DNA of 16,704 nucleotides, from contig CABUSL010000032.1 of the NCBI GenBank assembly GCA_902494295.1, positions 1 to 16,704 of the forward strand, read 5' to 3'. The notes under the pieces are model-generated. The model was not told where the DNA came from. It saw only the letters and a list, made by a program, of their open reading frames with translations, and did no database searches. Of this stretch, positions 1-7,514 are shown one piece after another (within the stretch, counting starts at the first letter, position 1; each line of letters begins with the position of its first letter). Position numbers and translations under genes: made by a program. Source of the DNA: an uncultured Collinsella sp. Its GTDB lineage: Bacteria; Actinomycetota; Coriobacteriia; Coriobacteriales; Coriobacteriaceae.

Positions 1-643
1 AGCCAGACACGGCGCGTGCCGCGGCGGCGATGTCGTCGCGATTGAAGGAGCCGGTCTGCCCGCCGTTGGTGAGCTCGTCGATGGCGACTTGATAGACGTC
101 GCGCGAGTGTGCAGGGTCGCAGCTCACCGGCGAATCGTCGTCGAGCATACTGTCGATCATGGACCAAGCCTCGTCCTCGTCCATAGCATCTGCGGCTCGA
201 GCGATGGTAGGAACACCATCATCGGCATGACAGCGCTGGAACGCACCAGTCAGGCCGGAAAGGAATGCCGAGGTAGACTGCTCCGCCTGAGCCTGAGAAT
301 CAGAAGCCGCAGCGTAAGGAGTCGCATCCTGCTGCTGAGCTGGAATCGAGGCGGTCTTGAACTCGCTTTGATGCTGATTGAGATTGGCGGCACCGCCCAT
401 GGCATCGGGCTGGAACAGACGCTCTTCACGCTGCGCACGATACTCGGAGATACCCAGCGAGGCGGCATAGATGCCCACGCCCGCCACCGCGCCCACGGCG
501 AAGGGAACCGCACCCGCCACGACCGTCTCGTTCACAGACGAAAACGGCAGCGTCGCGGCATACATAACCACGGGAGCGGCAAGGCCGAACCCGCACGAAA
601 GTCCGGCAAGGACTGCTCGTTGTGTTGCATCAGAAGAAGCCAT
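1..643 (-). CDS. Unrecognised two-helix membrane protein, C-terminus beyond the window
   Basis: Reading the minus strand from the ATG at 643 gives 214 codons with no stop before the window edge, so the gene is partial. I do not recognise the family. Two hydrophobic segments are visible, at about residues 9-32 and 42-64, and the second is Gly/Ala/Val-rich. They are followed by a charged stretch (EYRAQREERL, 67-76), a Gln/Ala/Ser-rich linker (about 85-125), and an acidic region with DAMDEDEAWSMIDSMLDDD (152-170). This suggests a membrane-anchored protein with a large soluble part that continues past the edge. The start is supported by GGGGAG five bases before the ATG. A good -35/-10 pair lies at 780-808, giving a leader of about 130 nt that contains a GGGGC-TAT-GCCCC hairpin (710-722). 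Function unknown; I am confident that it is coding because of the ribosome site, promoter and uninterrupted GC-rich frame. Confidence 0.75.
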   Translation of the reverse strand, partial: MASSDATQRAVLAGLSCGFGLAAPVVMYAATLPFSSVNETVVAGAVPFAVGAVAGVGIYAASLGISEYRAQREERLFQPDAMGGAANLNQHQSEFKTASIPAQQQDATPYAAASDSQAQAEQSTSAFLSGLTGAFQRCHADDGVPTIARAADAMDEDEAWSMIDSMLDDDSPVSCDPAHSRDVYQVAIDELTNGGQTGSFNRDDIAAAARAVSG

Positions 644-779
644 GAGCTCTCCCCATCTTCCAGCACCCAAATCGCATCATTCAGTTGGCTGCGCGAGAGA
701 AGATGAAGCGGGGCTATGCCCCAAAGCAACGGTATATGGTTCGTTTCATCTGCGTTTTCCGTCGCGAAGCTTAAAAGCT

Positions 780-808
780 ATTATGCGAAACCGCCCTGTC
801 GATTGCAA
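780..808 (-). promoter_or_regulatory. Promoter of the left-edge membrane-protein gene
   Basis: On the minus strand TTGCAA (803-808) and CATAAT (780-785) are separated by 17 bases. This is a near-consensus sigma-70-type pair. Transcription would start near 773 and give a leader of about 130 nt before the ATG at 643. Confidence 0.5.
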
Positions 809-887
809 GCGACGATGTCGGATTGAAACGGGAAACCTGCTGCTTGCCAGTCTTATGGTCAAAAAAGCGCGGAGCGGCAATATAGAA

Positions 888-916
888 AAGGGCCGAGGCT
901 CAAAGCCCCGACCCTT
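888..916 (-). terminator. Rho-independent terminator after rho
   Basis: A 13-bp stem (888-900 with 904-916) closes on a 3-nt loop. The two imperfect positions become G-U pairs only in the minus-strand RNA, and a T-rich run (TTCTAT) follows on that strand. It therefore terminates rho. The rest of the 311-bp gap 644-954 holds only the promoter and leader of the left-edge gene. Confidence 0.8.
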
Positions 917-954
917 TATTGCATTGATGACTATCGCTGTGCGTGGATGACAAC

Positions 955-3528
955 CTAGAACGTCTGCTCGTAGTCGCTGTGCTTTTTGGCCGAACGCACC
1001 AGGAACTCCTGGTTGGTGTTGGTGCCCTTAAGACCCTTGATAAACGATGCGGCCGCGCGCTCGGTGTTGTTCATGCCGGCAAGAATGCGACGCAGGCCAA
1101 AGACAAACGGACGCATCTGCTCGTCGACCAACAGGTCCTCGTTACGCGTACCGGAGGCAACGGGGTCGATAGCCGGGAAGATGCGGCGGTCGGCCAGGTC
1201 GCGGTCGAGCTTGAGCTCCATGTTGCCGGTGCCCTTGAACTCCTCAAAGATGACCTCGTCCATCTTGGAACCGGTGTCGATGAGGGCAGAGGCCAGGATG
1301 GTGAGCGAGCCACCGTTCTCGATATTGCGGGCTGCGCCCAGGAAGCGCTTGGGCGGATACAGTGCCGCCGAATCGACGCCGCCCGAAAGGATGCGGCCTG
1401 AGGCGGGCGCCGCCAAGTTGTAGGCGCGGGCAAGACGCGTGATGGAGTCGAGCACCACCACAACATCGCCGCCCAGCTCCACGATGCGCTTGGCGCGCTC
1501 GATGACGAGCTCTGCCACGCGAGTGTGGTTGTCGGCGGGCATATCGAAGGTCGACGCCACAACCTCGCCCTTGATGGAACGCTGCATATCGGTGACCTCT
1601 TCGGGGCGCTCGTCGACGAGCAGGCAGATGAGGTGCACCTCGGGGTTGTTAATCGAGATAGACTGGCAGATCTTCTTGAGGATCGTGGTCTTGCCGGCCT
1701 TGGGCGGGGACACGATCAGGCCACGCTGACCCTTGCCGATCGGCGACACGATGTCGATGGCGCGACCGGTAATGGAGTCCTTGCCGTGCTCCATGCGCAG
1801 CGGCTCGTTGGGATAGACCGGGGTGAGGTCGCCGAACTTAGGACGGTTGCGAATCTGCTCGGGGTCCAGACCGTTGACGGTCGTGATTTTGGCGAGGCCG
1901 GCGCGCTTGTCGCCGCCGCGCGAAGGACGCAGCGAGCCCTCGATGACGTCGCCCGTGCGCAGACGCGCGGAGCGGATGAGGTAGGCGGGCACGAAGGCGT
2001 CGTCGTTGGACTTCATGTAGCCATGGGCGTGGATGATGCCGGAGCTGTCCGGGCGAATCTGCAGAATGCCCTTGATGTCGCGGAAGCCCTCGGCCTTCGC
2101 AGCGGTGACGTAGATTTCCTCGACGAGCTCGGCCTTCTTCTTGCCGGTCGTCTCGATCTCGAACTCCTTGGCCTTCTCGCGCAGTTCGGCGACCTTCATG
2201 GCCGCGAGTTCCTCGCGCGAAAGCGTGGGCTCGGTGGGAGCGGCATTACGCTCCTTGTTGCGCTGTTTGCGATCGCGCTGGCGGTTGCGACGGTCGTTGT
2301 TGCGGTCGTCCTTGCGCTCGTTGCGCTCGTCGTTGCGCTTGTGCTGGCGACGGTTGGGACGAGTGCCGTCTTCGACCTCGGCGGGGGCGGCACCATCAGT
2401 TGCAGCGGCGTCGCCATTGGCCGCAGCAGCGCCATTGGCCTCGGCGCCGGAATCGACCTGCGCTTCGGCATCAGCCTGCTGCTCGGGCGCCTTGGCCTTA
2501 GCGGACTTCTTACGACCGCGCTTGGGCTTTTCGGACGCAGTCTGTTCGACGTCCTGGGGCTCGGCGGCATCAGTCGATGCATCGGCGGTCGTCTCGGCGG
2601 AATTCTCGGACGCACCCTCCTTGGCAGCCTTGGCCTTGGACGTGCGCTTAGCAGCAGTACGATGGCTGCGACCGGGACGGACATCGGCGAGCTCGACATC
2701 GGCGGGAGCGGCCTCGGAAGTCGTAGCATCCTGGACGGGTGCATCGGCAGCGGTTGCAGACTCGGCGGTCGCCGCAGCATCCCGAGCGGCTGCAGCTGCG
2801 GCTGCGGCCTTCTCTGCCTCGACGAAGGCCTTGGGCTTGCGACCGCGACGGTGCGGGCGCAAAGCCGGATCGACAACGGGAACTTCGCTGGCCTCGACAG
2901 ACGCAGCGGGCTCAACAGGCGATGTGCCCTCCCCTGCCACGGAACGGACCGAAGCCTCAGTGAGCTCGGGGGTTACCTGATCGGCAACCTGCTCGGCCTT
3001 AGCAGCCGTGCGACGGCGTGTGCGCGGTACCGGCTTCTCGGTCGGCTGGTCGGCGACAGGGGTCTCGGTGGCGGCAGGTGTCTCGGGCACAGACGGAGCT
3101 GCAAGCTCGGTCAGAGCCGCGGCCTCACGCTCGGCAGCACGACGGCGGGCGCGCACCACCTGAGCCTCGCTAATCTGAGCCAACGCACGTGCCTGCGCGA
3201 CCTCATCGGAAATCGGCGCCGAGGAGTCAGCTGCGACGGTGCGCTTGGCGCGCGTCGTGCGCGTGGTACGGCGCTTGGGCTTGGTGACCTCCTCGCCGTC
3301 TGTGGCAAGCTTGGCCGTGCGGCGCGTGCGCTTGGGCTTTGCCGGAACAGCCTCCTCACCAGTTGCAGGCACGGCCTTCTCAGCCGTTGCAGGCGTAGGC
3401 GTCGAAGCAGCCTTAGGCGTCTCAGGAGCCGAGGCATGCGCGGGCGCCGCGACCTGGTCCGACGCAACCGGTGCAGCGGGAGCGGCTTGCGTCGTCATTA
3501 TTTCGTTTTCTTGCTGTTGATCAGACAC
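955..3528 (-). CDS. rho: Transcription termination factor Rho with a ~435-residue disordered N-terminal extension
   Basis: Hexameric RNA-dependent ATPase that terminates transcription. The encoded protein has 857 residues, about twice the 419 of E. coli Rho. Residues 1-435 are low-complexity, Ala/Glu/Pro-rich with basic patches (PKRTRR, PKRRTTRTTRAKR, PHRRGRKPK, PKRGRKK) and an Arg/Asn/Asp-rich block (about 396-428). Residues 436-475 are the helical Rho N-domain (LSREELAAMKVAELREKAKE), and about 484-550 the RNA-binding cold-shock-like domain. The ATPase follows: P-loop SPPKAGKTT (607-615), Walker B VVVVLDS (689-695), and the R-loop region with GGVDSAALYPPKRF (716-729). The C-terminal half is very close to canonical Rho, so it should be active. 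The start used is GTG at 3528; an in-frame ATG at 3498 is an alternative, and neither has a strong ribosome site. A terminator follows the stop, and the gene appears monocistronic. Confidence 0.97.
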   Translation of the reverse strand: MSDQQQENEIMTTQAAPAAPVASDQVAAPAHASAPETPKAASTPTPATAEKAVPATGEEAVPAKPKRTRRTAKLATDGEEVTKPKRRTTRTTRAKRTVAADSSAPISDEVAQARALAQISEAQVVRARRRAAEREAAALTELAAPSVPETPAATETPVADQPTEKPVPRTRRRTAAKAEQVADQVTPELTEASVRSVAGEGTSPVEPAASVEASEVPVVDPALRPHRRGRKPKAFVEAEKAAAAAAAARDAAATAESATAADAPVQDATTSEAAPADVELADVRPGRSHRTAAKRTSKAKAAKEGASENSAETTADASTDAAEPQDVEQTASEKPKRGRKKSAKAKAPEQQADAEAQVDSGAEANGAAAANGDAAATDGAAPAEVEDGTRPNRRQHKRNDERNERKDDRNNDRRNRQRDRKQRNKERNAAPTEPTLSREELAAMKVAELREKAKEFEIETTGKKKAELVEEIYVTAAKAEGFRDIKGILQIRPDSSGIIHAHGYMKSNDDAFVPAYLIRSARLRTGDVIEGSLRPSRGGDKRAGLAKITTVNGLDPEQIRNRPKFGDLTPVYPNEPLRMEHGKDSITGRAIDIVSPIGKGQRGLIVSPPKAGKTTILKKICQSISINNPEVHLICLLVDERPEEVTDMQRSIKGEVVASTFDMPADNHTRVAELVIERAKRIVELGGDVVVVLDSITRLARAYNLAAPASGRILSGGVDSAALYPPKRFLGAARNIENGGSLTILASALIDTGSKMDEVIFEEFKGTGNMELKLDRDLADRRIFPAIDPVASGTRNEDLLVDEQMRPFVFGLRRILAGMNNTERAAASFIKGLKGTNTNQEFLVRSAKKHSDYEQTF

Positions 3529-3671
3529 AGTGTTTGCTCAACTTTCTTTTCAAGCCCTGTGATCACATGCTCCCTGCATAAACCTTCAGGGCGGCTAAAC
3601 AGTCTAGTTCCGTTCAAAACGACGGACATCATTGATCTGTATCGAGATGATTGCGTCATATACGCAGCGTT

Positions 3672-3699
3672 AGTGTAACACAACCGCAACCACCTGCAA
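3672..3699 (-). promoter_or_regulatory. Candidate rho promoter (extended -10)
   Basis: The minus strand has TTGCAG (3694-3699), a 16-base spacer ending in TGT, and TACACT (3672-3677), so the -10 is of the extended TGn type. Transcription would start near 3665, leaving a leader of about 137 nt before GTG 3528. Rho genes are often autoregulated through their leaders, but that is not shown here. Confidence 0.4.
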
Positions 3700-3782
3700 C
3701 TTAGTCATTGGGAACGCTCTTAAACGACTAGTTAAAGGGGCACTCTTTGGTTTAACACCCACAAATCTGACTGCCTCCGCCA

Positions 3783-3932
3783 AAACTATGGCGGTTTACT
3801 ACGATGAATCGCTCAACCGCGACCACTCCGAAACTTGTTGAACTAAAACCGCAGGTAGATGCCTTGCACTTTTTTGCGAAAAGCCGGCGTGGTTGGAATT
3901 TCTCATTTCATCGTAGTAAACCGGCATAGTTT
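3783..3932. repeat. 150-bp fold-back element with 26-bp inverted terminal arms
   Basis: The arm at 3783-3808 (beginning AAACTATGGCGGTTTACTAC) is the reverse complement of 3907-3932 with a single mismatch (25 of 26). Inside, 3814-3821 and 3889-3896 form a second 8-bp stem that is complete only with a G-U pair in plus-strand RNA. The enclosed 98 bp are not coding. The element is in the 526-bp gap between rho and argS and outside both the rho promoter and the argS terminator. It resembles a MITE or another short interspersed palindromic repeat. No target-site duplication is evident. The rest of the gap (about 3700-3780) shows only a weak hairpin, TAGTCATT with AAACGACTA (3702-3731). Confidence 0.7.
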
Positions 3933-3978
3933 CGTATTTCCAGCAGTTCCAAATTCGTCAATACGTCGGCGTTTGCAA

Positions 3979-4009
3979 AAAGCCCGACCTCCGTGGGAGA
4001 TCGGGCTTT
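3979..4009 (-). terminator. Rho-independent terminator after argS
   Basis: A 14-bp stem (3979-3992 with 3996-4009) has a 3-nt loop. The one imperfect position is a U-G pair on the minus-strand RNA, and TTTTTGC follows on that strand. It ends the argS transcript 45 bp past the stop. Confidence 0.88.
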
Positions 4010-4054
4010 CAAGGCTCAGTTAAACCAAACCTGCGCGGTCAAATGACCCGCAGA

Positions 4055-5908
4055 TTACATCTGCTCGGGAGCGGAGACACCAACAAGGGTGAGCACCAGG
4101 GCGAGCGTCACGCGGACGGCATCGCAGGCGGCCAGACGGGCGCGCGAGAGCTCGGGGTCGACGGGACGGCCCTCGCTCGGCAGAACCTGGCAGGCGGCGT
4201 AGAAGCTGTGGAAGTCGCCGGCGAGCTCCTCGGCAAAGTGAGTCAGGCGGAACGGGGCACGATCGCGAGCGCAGCTGGCGATGAGGTCGGTGAGCTCGTT
4301 GAGCTTACGCGAAAGGGCGAGCTCGGTCGGGTCGGTCAGCAGAGAGTAATCGACGTTCTCACCGATGGCCTTGGCGGCGACGGCCTTCATGCCCATCTCA
4401 GCGGCCTGCTCAGCGGTAACGTCTGCGGCACGACGCAGGATGGAGCACACGCGAGCGTGAGCGTACTGCACGTAGTACACCGGGTTGGAGTTGTCGCGCT
4501 TCTTGACGGCCTCGATATCGAAGTCGACCATCTGGTTGGAGCTCTTGGAGATGAGCGTGTAGCGAGCGGCGTCGGAGCCGACCTCGTCGACGAGCTCCTG
4601 CAGGGTCACCATGGTGCCCTTGCGCTTGGACATACGGACGGGCTTGCCGTTGCGCAGCAGATTGACGAGCTGGCCCAGCAGAACCTCAAACTTGCCGGGA
4701 TAGCCAAGAGCGTCGCAGACGCAGCGGACGCGCTCGATGTAGCCGTGGTGGTCGGCGCCCCAGATGTCGATGACGTGGTCGACGCGCTGGAACTTATCCC
4801 AGTGATAGGCAACGTCGGAGGCGAAGTAGGTGTACTCGCCATCGGACTTGATCAGGACGCGGTCCTTGTCGTCGCCCAGGTCGGTGGAGCGGAACCACAG
4901 GGCACCGTCCTTGGTGTAGAGGTAGCCCATCTTGTCGAGCTTCTCAAAAGCGCGGTCGACGGCGGAGGTGCCGGCGGTCTCGCCCTCGGTGTCCTTCACG
5001 TACAGAGAGCGCTCGGAGAACCAACGATCGAAGTCGCAGTTAACGGCGTGGCAAAGGTCGCGCATGTTGTCGACCATCTTTACATAGCCGCGCTCGCGGA
5101 AGCTCTCCATGCGCTCCTGCGGATCGGCGTTGACCCACTTATCGCCGTCGGTGCGCCAGAACTCGGCAGCCTCGTCGATGATGTAGTCGCCGCCGTAGGA
5201 GTCCTTGCCCAGAGTCTCGGCAAAGTTGTCCTGATACGGATGGGTCTCGGGGTGCTCATCGTTCTCGTCGGCAACAAAGGCGTCGCGGTCGGCGATCAGC
5301 AGCTTGTGAGCCTCGTCGATATCCACGCCCTGCTTGGCGATGATGTCGGCAAGCTGCATATAGCGCGTGCTGATGGAGTTGCCGAAGGTGTTCATCTGAG
5401 AGCCGTGGTCGTTGATGTAGAACTCGCGCTGAATGTCGTAACCGGCGTGATCCATAACACGGCAAAGGGAGTCGCCCAGAGCGGCCCAGCGGCCATGGCC
5501 GATGTGCATGGGGCCGACGGGGTTGGCGGAGACGAACTCGACCTGGGTCTTCAGGCCGCCACCGACGTTGGACTTAGCGAAGTCCATGCCCTTCTCGCGG
5601 GCCTCGCCAAAGATGGCGTTCTTGACGGCAACGGAGAGGTAGAAGTTGATGAAGCCGGGGCCTGCGATCTCGACCTTCTCGATTGCGGGGTCCTCGGGCA
5701 TATGGGCAACGACGGCCTCGGCGATCTTGCGCGGGGCGCAGTGAGCCAGCTTGGCGGACTTCAGGGCCATGGTGGAGGTCCACTCGCCATGAGAAGTGTC
5801 AGCCGGTCGCTCGATAGCGCAATCGTCAAGTTCAAATGCGGAAAGGTCGCCGGCCTCCTGGGCCGCAGCAAGCGCAGCGCGTACCAGCTCTTCAATCTTC
5901 TCGGGCAT
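4055..5908 (-). CDS. argS: Arginyl-tRNA synthetase
   Basis: Class I aminoacyl-tRNA synthetase that charges tRNA-Arg with arginine in the cytoplasm. The protein has 617 residues, within the family range. The N-terminal ArgRS-specific tRNA-binding domain covers about residues 1-85. The HIGH signature is intact (PMHIGHGRW, HIGH at 135-138), as is the KMSKS-like loop VRMSKRKGTM (MSKRK 426-430). The typical FVSANPVGP precedes HIGH, and WGADHHGYIERV is at 384-395. The C-terminal all-helical DALR anticodon-binding domain covers about 475-617 (VYYVQYAHARVCSILRR). I chose the ATG at 5908 because AAGGAGG lies four bases upstream. An upstream in-frame extension of 43 codons lacks family similarity and is left out. 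The gene is divergent from the CarD-family gene across 342 bp and ends at its own terminator. Confidence 0.97.
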   Translation of the reverse strand: MPEKIEELVRAALAAAQEAGDLSAFELDDCAIERPADTSHGEWTSTMALKSAKLAHCAPRKIAEAVVAHMPEDPAIEKVEIAGPGFINFYLSVAVKNAIFGEAREKGMDFAKSNVGGGLKTQVEFVSANPVGPMHIGHGRWAALGDSLCRVMDHAGYDIQREFYINDHGSQMNTFGNSISTRYMQLADIIAKQGVDIDEAHKLLIADRDAFVADENDEHPETHPYQDNFAETLGKDSYGGDYIIDEAAEFWRTDGDKWVNADPQERMESFRERGYVKMVDNMRDLCHAVNCDFDRWFSERSLYVKDTEGETAGTSAVDRAFEKLDKMGYLYTKDGALWFRSTDLGDDKDRVLIKSDGEYTYFASDVAYHWDKFQRVDHVIDIWGADHHGYIERVRCVCDALGYPGKFEVLLGQLVNLLRNGKPVRMSKRKGTMVTLQELVDEVGSDAARYTLISKSSNQMVDFDIEAVKKRDNSNPVYYVQYAHARVCSILRRAADVTAEQAAEMGMKAVAAKAIGENVDYSLLTDPTELALSRKLNELTDLIASCARDRAPFRLTHFAEELAGDFHSFYAACQVLPSEGRPVDPELSRARLAACDAVRVTLALVLTLVGVSAPEQM

Positions 5909-6250
5909 AGATCCTCCTTGTGTTAAAGCCCCCGAGCTCTTGGTCACTCGTAGGGCAAAAGCCAGAGTTTGTAGCACTCTATCACAAGCGACGGGCACTG
6001 TCGCAGGGTAAAGCCAATCGATATTGCATATGCACAAAATTGACTACAGCTTGTATGGAGTCACTCAAAGATGCCAGTCTGCCTGCAGATTATGCAGGCG
6101 TTGAAAATGCATAAAGGTGTGAATGAGCTGCGCCTGTTATCGAATACTCTTACCTATCGGAGTTGTGTGCTTTTCCTGCATAAAGTAAGGGTTTGCGCAC
6201 GTCAGCGTGTTATTCTAGACATACGTAAATTCGTATAAGTTGGAGGTAGC
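5909..6250. other. Divergent argS / carD regulatory region
   Basis: No gene is seen in these 342 bp. They contain a perfect 10-bp palindrome TGCATATGCA (6025-6034), a 7-bp hairpin GCCTGCA-gatta-TGCAGGC (6081-6099), and two direct copies of TGCATAAAG (6108-6116 and 6177-6185). I could not assign a convincing argS promoter. The palindrome and repeats are possible protein-binding sites, but no regulator is identified. Confidence 0.35.
6208..6216 (+). promoter_or_regulatory. Candidate extended -10 of the CarD-family gene
   Basis: TGTTATTCT fits TGn plus TATTCT and lies 34 bp before the ATG at 6251. No good -35 is found at the usual distance, so the call is weak. Confidence 0.3.
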
Positions 6251-6736
6251 ATGTTCTCAATCGGTCAACACGTCATTCATCCGGGTCAGGGAGTCTGCAC
6301 CGTCGTCGGTTTTAGGGACGACACACCGCAGCCCATGCTACTGCTCGAGACCAAGCAGGGACATGCGCAGACGATCCTCATGTACCCCGTGGCGCAGGCC
6401 GACCGTTTGCACGCCGCCATCTCGCAGCAAGATGCCGAGCACCTGCTGAGCCACTATGACGAGCTGGAGTGCGACACCTTTACCGAGCGCAACAGCTCGC
6501 TTGAGGAGACGCACTTTAAGCAGCAGCTCAAGCTGGGCGCACCCGAGACGGTCCGCGTGGCAAAGACCATGATGCACCGCATTCGCCAGGCCGAGGAAGC
6601 TGATAAAAAACCCAGCTCCTACTACATGCGCGTACTCAAGGAGGCCAAACGCCGCTCCATCGAGGAGTTCGCCGTGGCCTTGGGCGTCACCGAGGAGGCC
6701 GCCGAAGCCCGCCTAGCCCAAGCCGCCCTCAACTAA
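6251..6736 (+). CDS. CarD/CdnL-family RNA-polymerase-binding regulator
   Basis: The protein has 161 residues, about the usual size for CarD/CdnL. Residues 1-60 match the CarD_CdnL_TRCF RNA-polymerase-interacting domain, which begins with the typical MFSIGQHVIHPGQGVCTVVG. Residues about 75-161 form the helical C-terminal domain (YYMRVLKEAKRRSIEEFAVALGVTEEAAEARL). In mycobacteria and Myxococcus, such proteins bind the RNA polymerase beta subunit and stabilise open promoter complexes, particularly at rRNA promoters; I infer the same kind of role here. Coriobacteriia often carry several CarD-like proteins, so this may be a paralogue rather than the essential CarD. The start is supported by TTGGAGG four bases before the ATG. 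A strong hairpin terminator (6750-6790) follows the stop by 13 bp, so the gene is probably transcribed alone. Confidence 0.9.
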   Translation: MFSIGQHVIHPGQGVCTVVGFRDDTPQPMLLLETKQGHAQTILMYPVAQADRLHAAISQQDAEHLLSHYDELECDTFTERNSSLEETHFKQQLKLGAPETVRVAKTMMHRIRQAEEADKKPSSYYMRVLKEAKRRSIEEFAVALGVTEEAAEARLAQAALN

Positions 6737-6749
6737 CCCATCCGCGCCA

Positions 6750-6790
6750 AAAACCACCACAAAGGGAACAGGCACCTTTGTGGTGGTTTT
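6750..6790 (+). terminator. Terminator after the CarD-family gene (copy 1 of a repeated hairpin)
   Basis: A perfect 16-bp stem (6750-6765 with 6775-6790) has a 9-nt loop and is followed by CTTGTT after its own TTTT. It is almost identical to the hairpin at 7460-7500 (39 of 41 positions). Confidence 0.85.
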
Positions 6791-6844
6791 CTTGTTCTAG
6801 TAGTATTCATTCTTATCGATACCCACGAGCACAAGGAGTCTCTT

Positions 6845-7444
6845 ATGGCAGAGCCGCTTACCGCCGGAATCACCCGCGACCGCGCGTTCGAACTGCTCAA
6901 TGAGCACAACAAGGACCCGTTCCATATCACCCATGGCGAGACGGTCGAGGGCACTATGCGCTACTTTGCGCGCGAGTTCGACCCCGAGAACGAGGAGTTT
7001 TGGGGCATCGTCGGTCTGCTGCACGACCTAGATTGGGAGGAGCATGAGGACGACCCCATGAACCACACCATCTATGCTGCCAAGATTCTTAAGGATGAAG
7101 GTGCGTCTCCCGAGCTCATTCGCGCCATCCAGACGCACACGTCAGACTTCAATACCTCGCTGCCCAAGCCCGAGCTGCAGATGGAAAAGATCCTGTTTGC
7201 CTGCGATGAGCTCACCGGCCTGATCGGCGCTGCAGTCATCATGCGCCCGAGCAAGAGCGTTATGGACTTTACGACCAAGTCGCTCAAGAAGAAGTTCAAG
7301 GACAAGCGCTTTGCCGCCGGCTGCTCGCGCGACGTGATTTCGCAGGGCGCCGAGATGCTGGGCTGGGAGCTTCCTGAGCTCTTCGACCGCACCATCGCAG
7401 CCATGCAGTCCTTCGCCCCCGACCACGATACCTTCCAGGCCTAA
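6845..7444 (+). CDS. HD-domain metal-dependent phosphohydrolase, substrate unknown
   Basis: A 199-residue cytoplasmic protein of the HD superfamily. The putative metal ligands are H30 (HITHGETVEG, about 27-36), the H60-D61 pair in GLLHDLDWEEHEDD (57-70), H98 (IQTHTS) and D121 (ACDELTG). The spacing H...HD...H...D fits the family of small predicted HD hydrolases, often just annotated as 'HD domain-containing hydrolase' or HDIG protein. No second domain or partner is visible, and the true substrate (nucleotide or phosphoester) cannot be read from the sequence. AAGGAG lies six bases before the ATG, supporting the start. The gene is closed at both ends by near-identical hairpins (6750-6790 and 7460-7500), so it is a single-gene transcription unit, convergent with proA. 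Confidence 0.88.
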   Translation: MAEPLTAGITRDRAFELLNEHNKDPFHITHGETVEGTMRYFAREFDPENEEFWGIVGLLHDLDWEEHEDDPMNHTIYAAKILKDEGASPELIRAIQTHTSDFNTSLPKPELQMEKILFACDELTGLIGAAVIMRPSKSVMDFTTKSLKKKFKDKRFAAGCSRDVISQGAEMLGWELPELFDRTIAAMQSFAPDHDTFQA

Positions 7445-7459
7445 CCGCCCGCGCCACTT

Positions 7460-7500
7460 AAAACCACCACAAAGGGGAAAGGCACCTTTGTGGTGGTTTT
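7460..7500. terminator. Bidirectional terminator between the HD gene and proA (copy 2)
   Basis: A perfect 16-bp stem (7460-7475 with 7485-7500) has a 9-nt loop. Plus-strand RNA continues TTTTTG; minus-strand RNA ends the stem in TTTTAAG. It sits 15 bp past the HD-gene stop and 14 bp past the proA stop, so it can serve both convergent genes. Confidence 0.83.
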
Positions 7501-7514
7501 TGTTTGCGCGGACG

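Noticed and set aside
1525..3678. 717-codon plus-strand open frame opposite rho, Gly/Leu/Arg-rich
   Set aside because: It is the mirror of the low-complexity, GC-rich rho coding strand. It has no family features, and the minus strand encodes an unmistakable Rho.
3498..3689. 63-codon minus-strand ORF in front of rho, its stop overlapping the alternative rho ATG (TAATG)
   Set aside because: The start lies upstream of the likely rho transcription start, there is no ribosome site, and the peptide has no recognisable character. The TAATG overlap is noted but is not enough to call a leader peptide.
4043..5926. 627-codon plus-strand open frame opposite argS
   Set aside because: It is antisense to a complete arginyl-tRNA synthetase with both class I signatures. 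The open frame is a side-effect of GC-rich codon use.
5909..6037. 43-codon N-terminal extension of argS
   Set aside because: A strong AAGGAGG site precedes the internal ATG at 5908, where ArgRS similarity begins. The extension has no family similarity.
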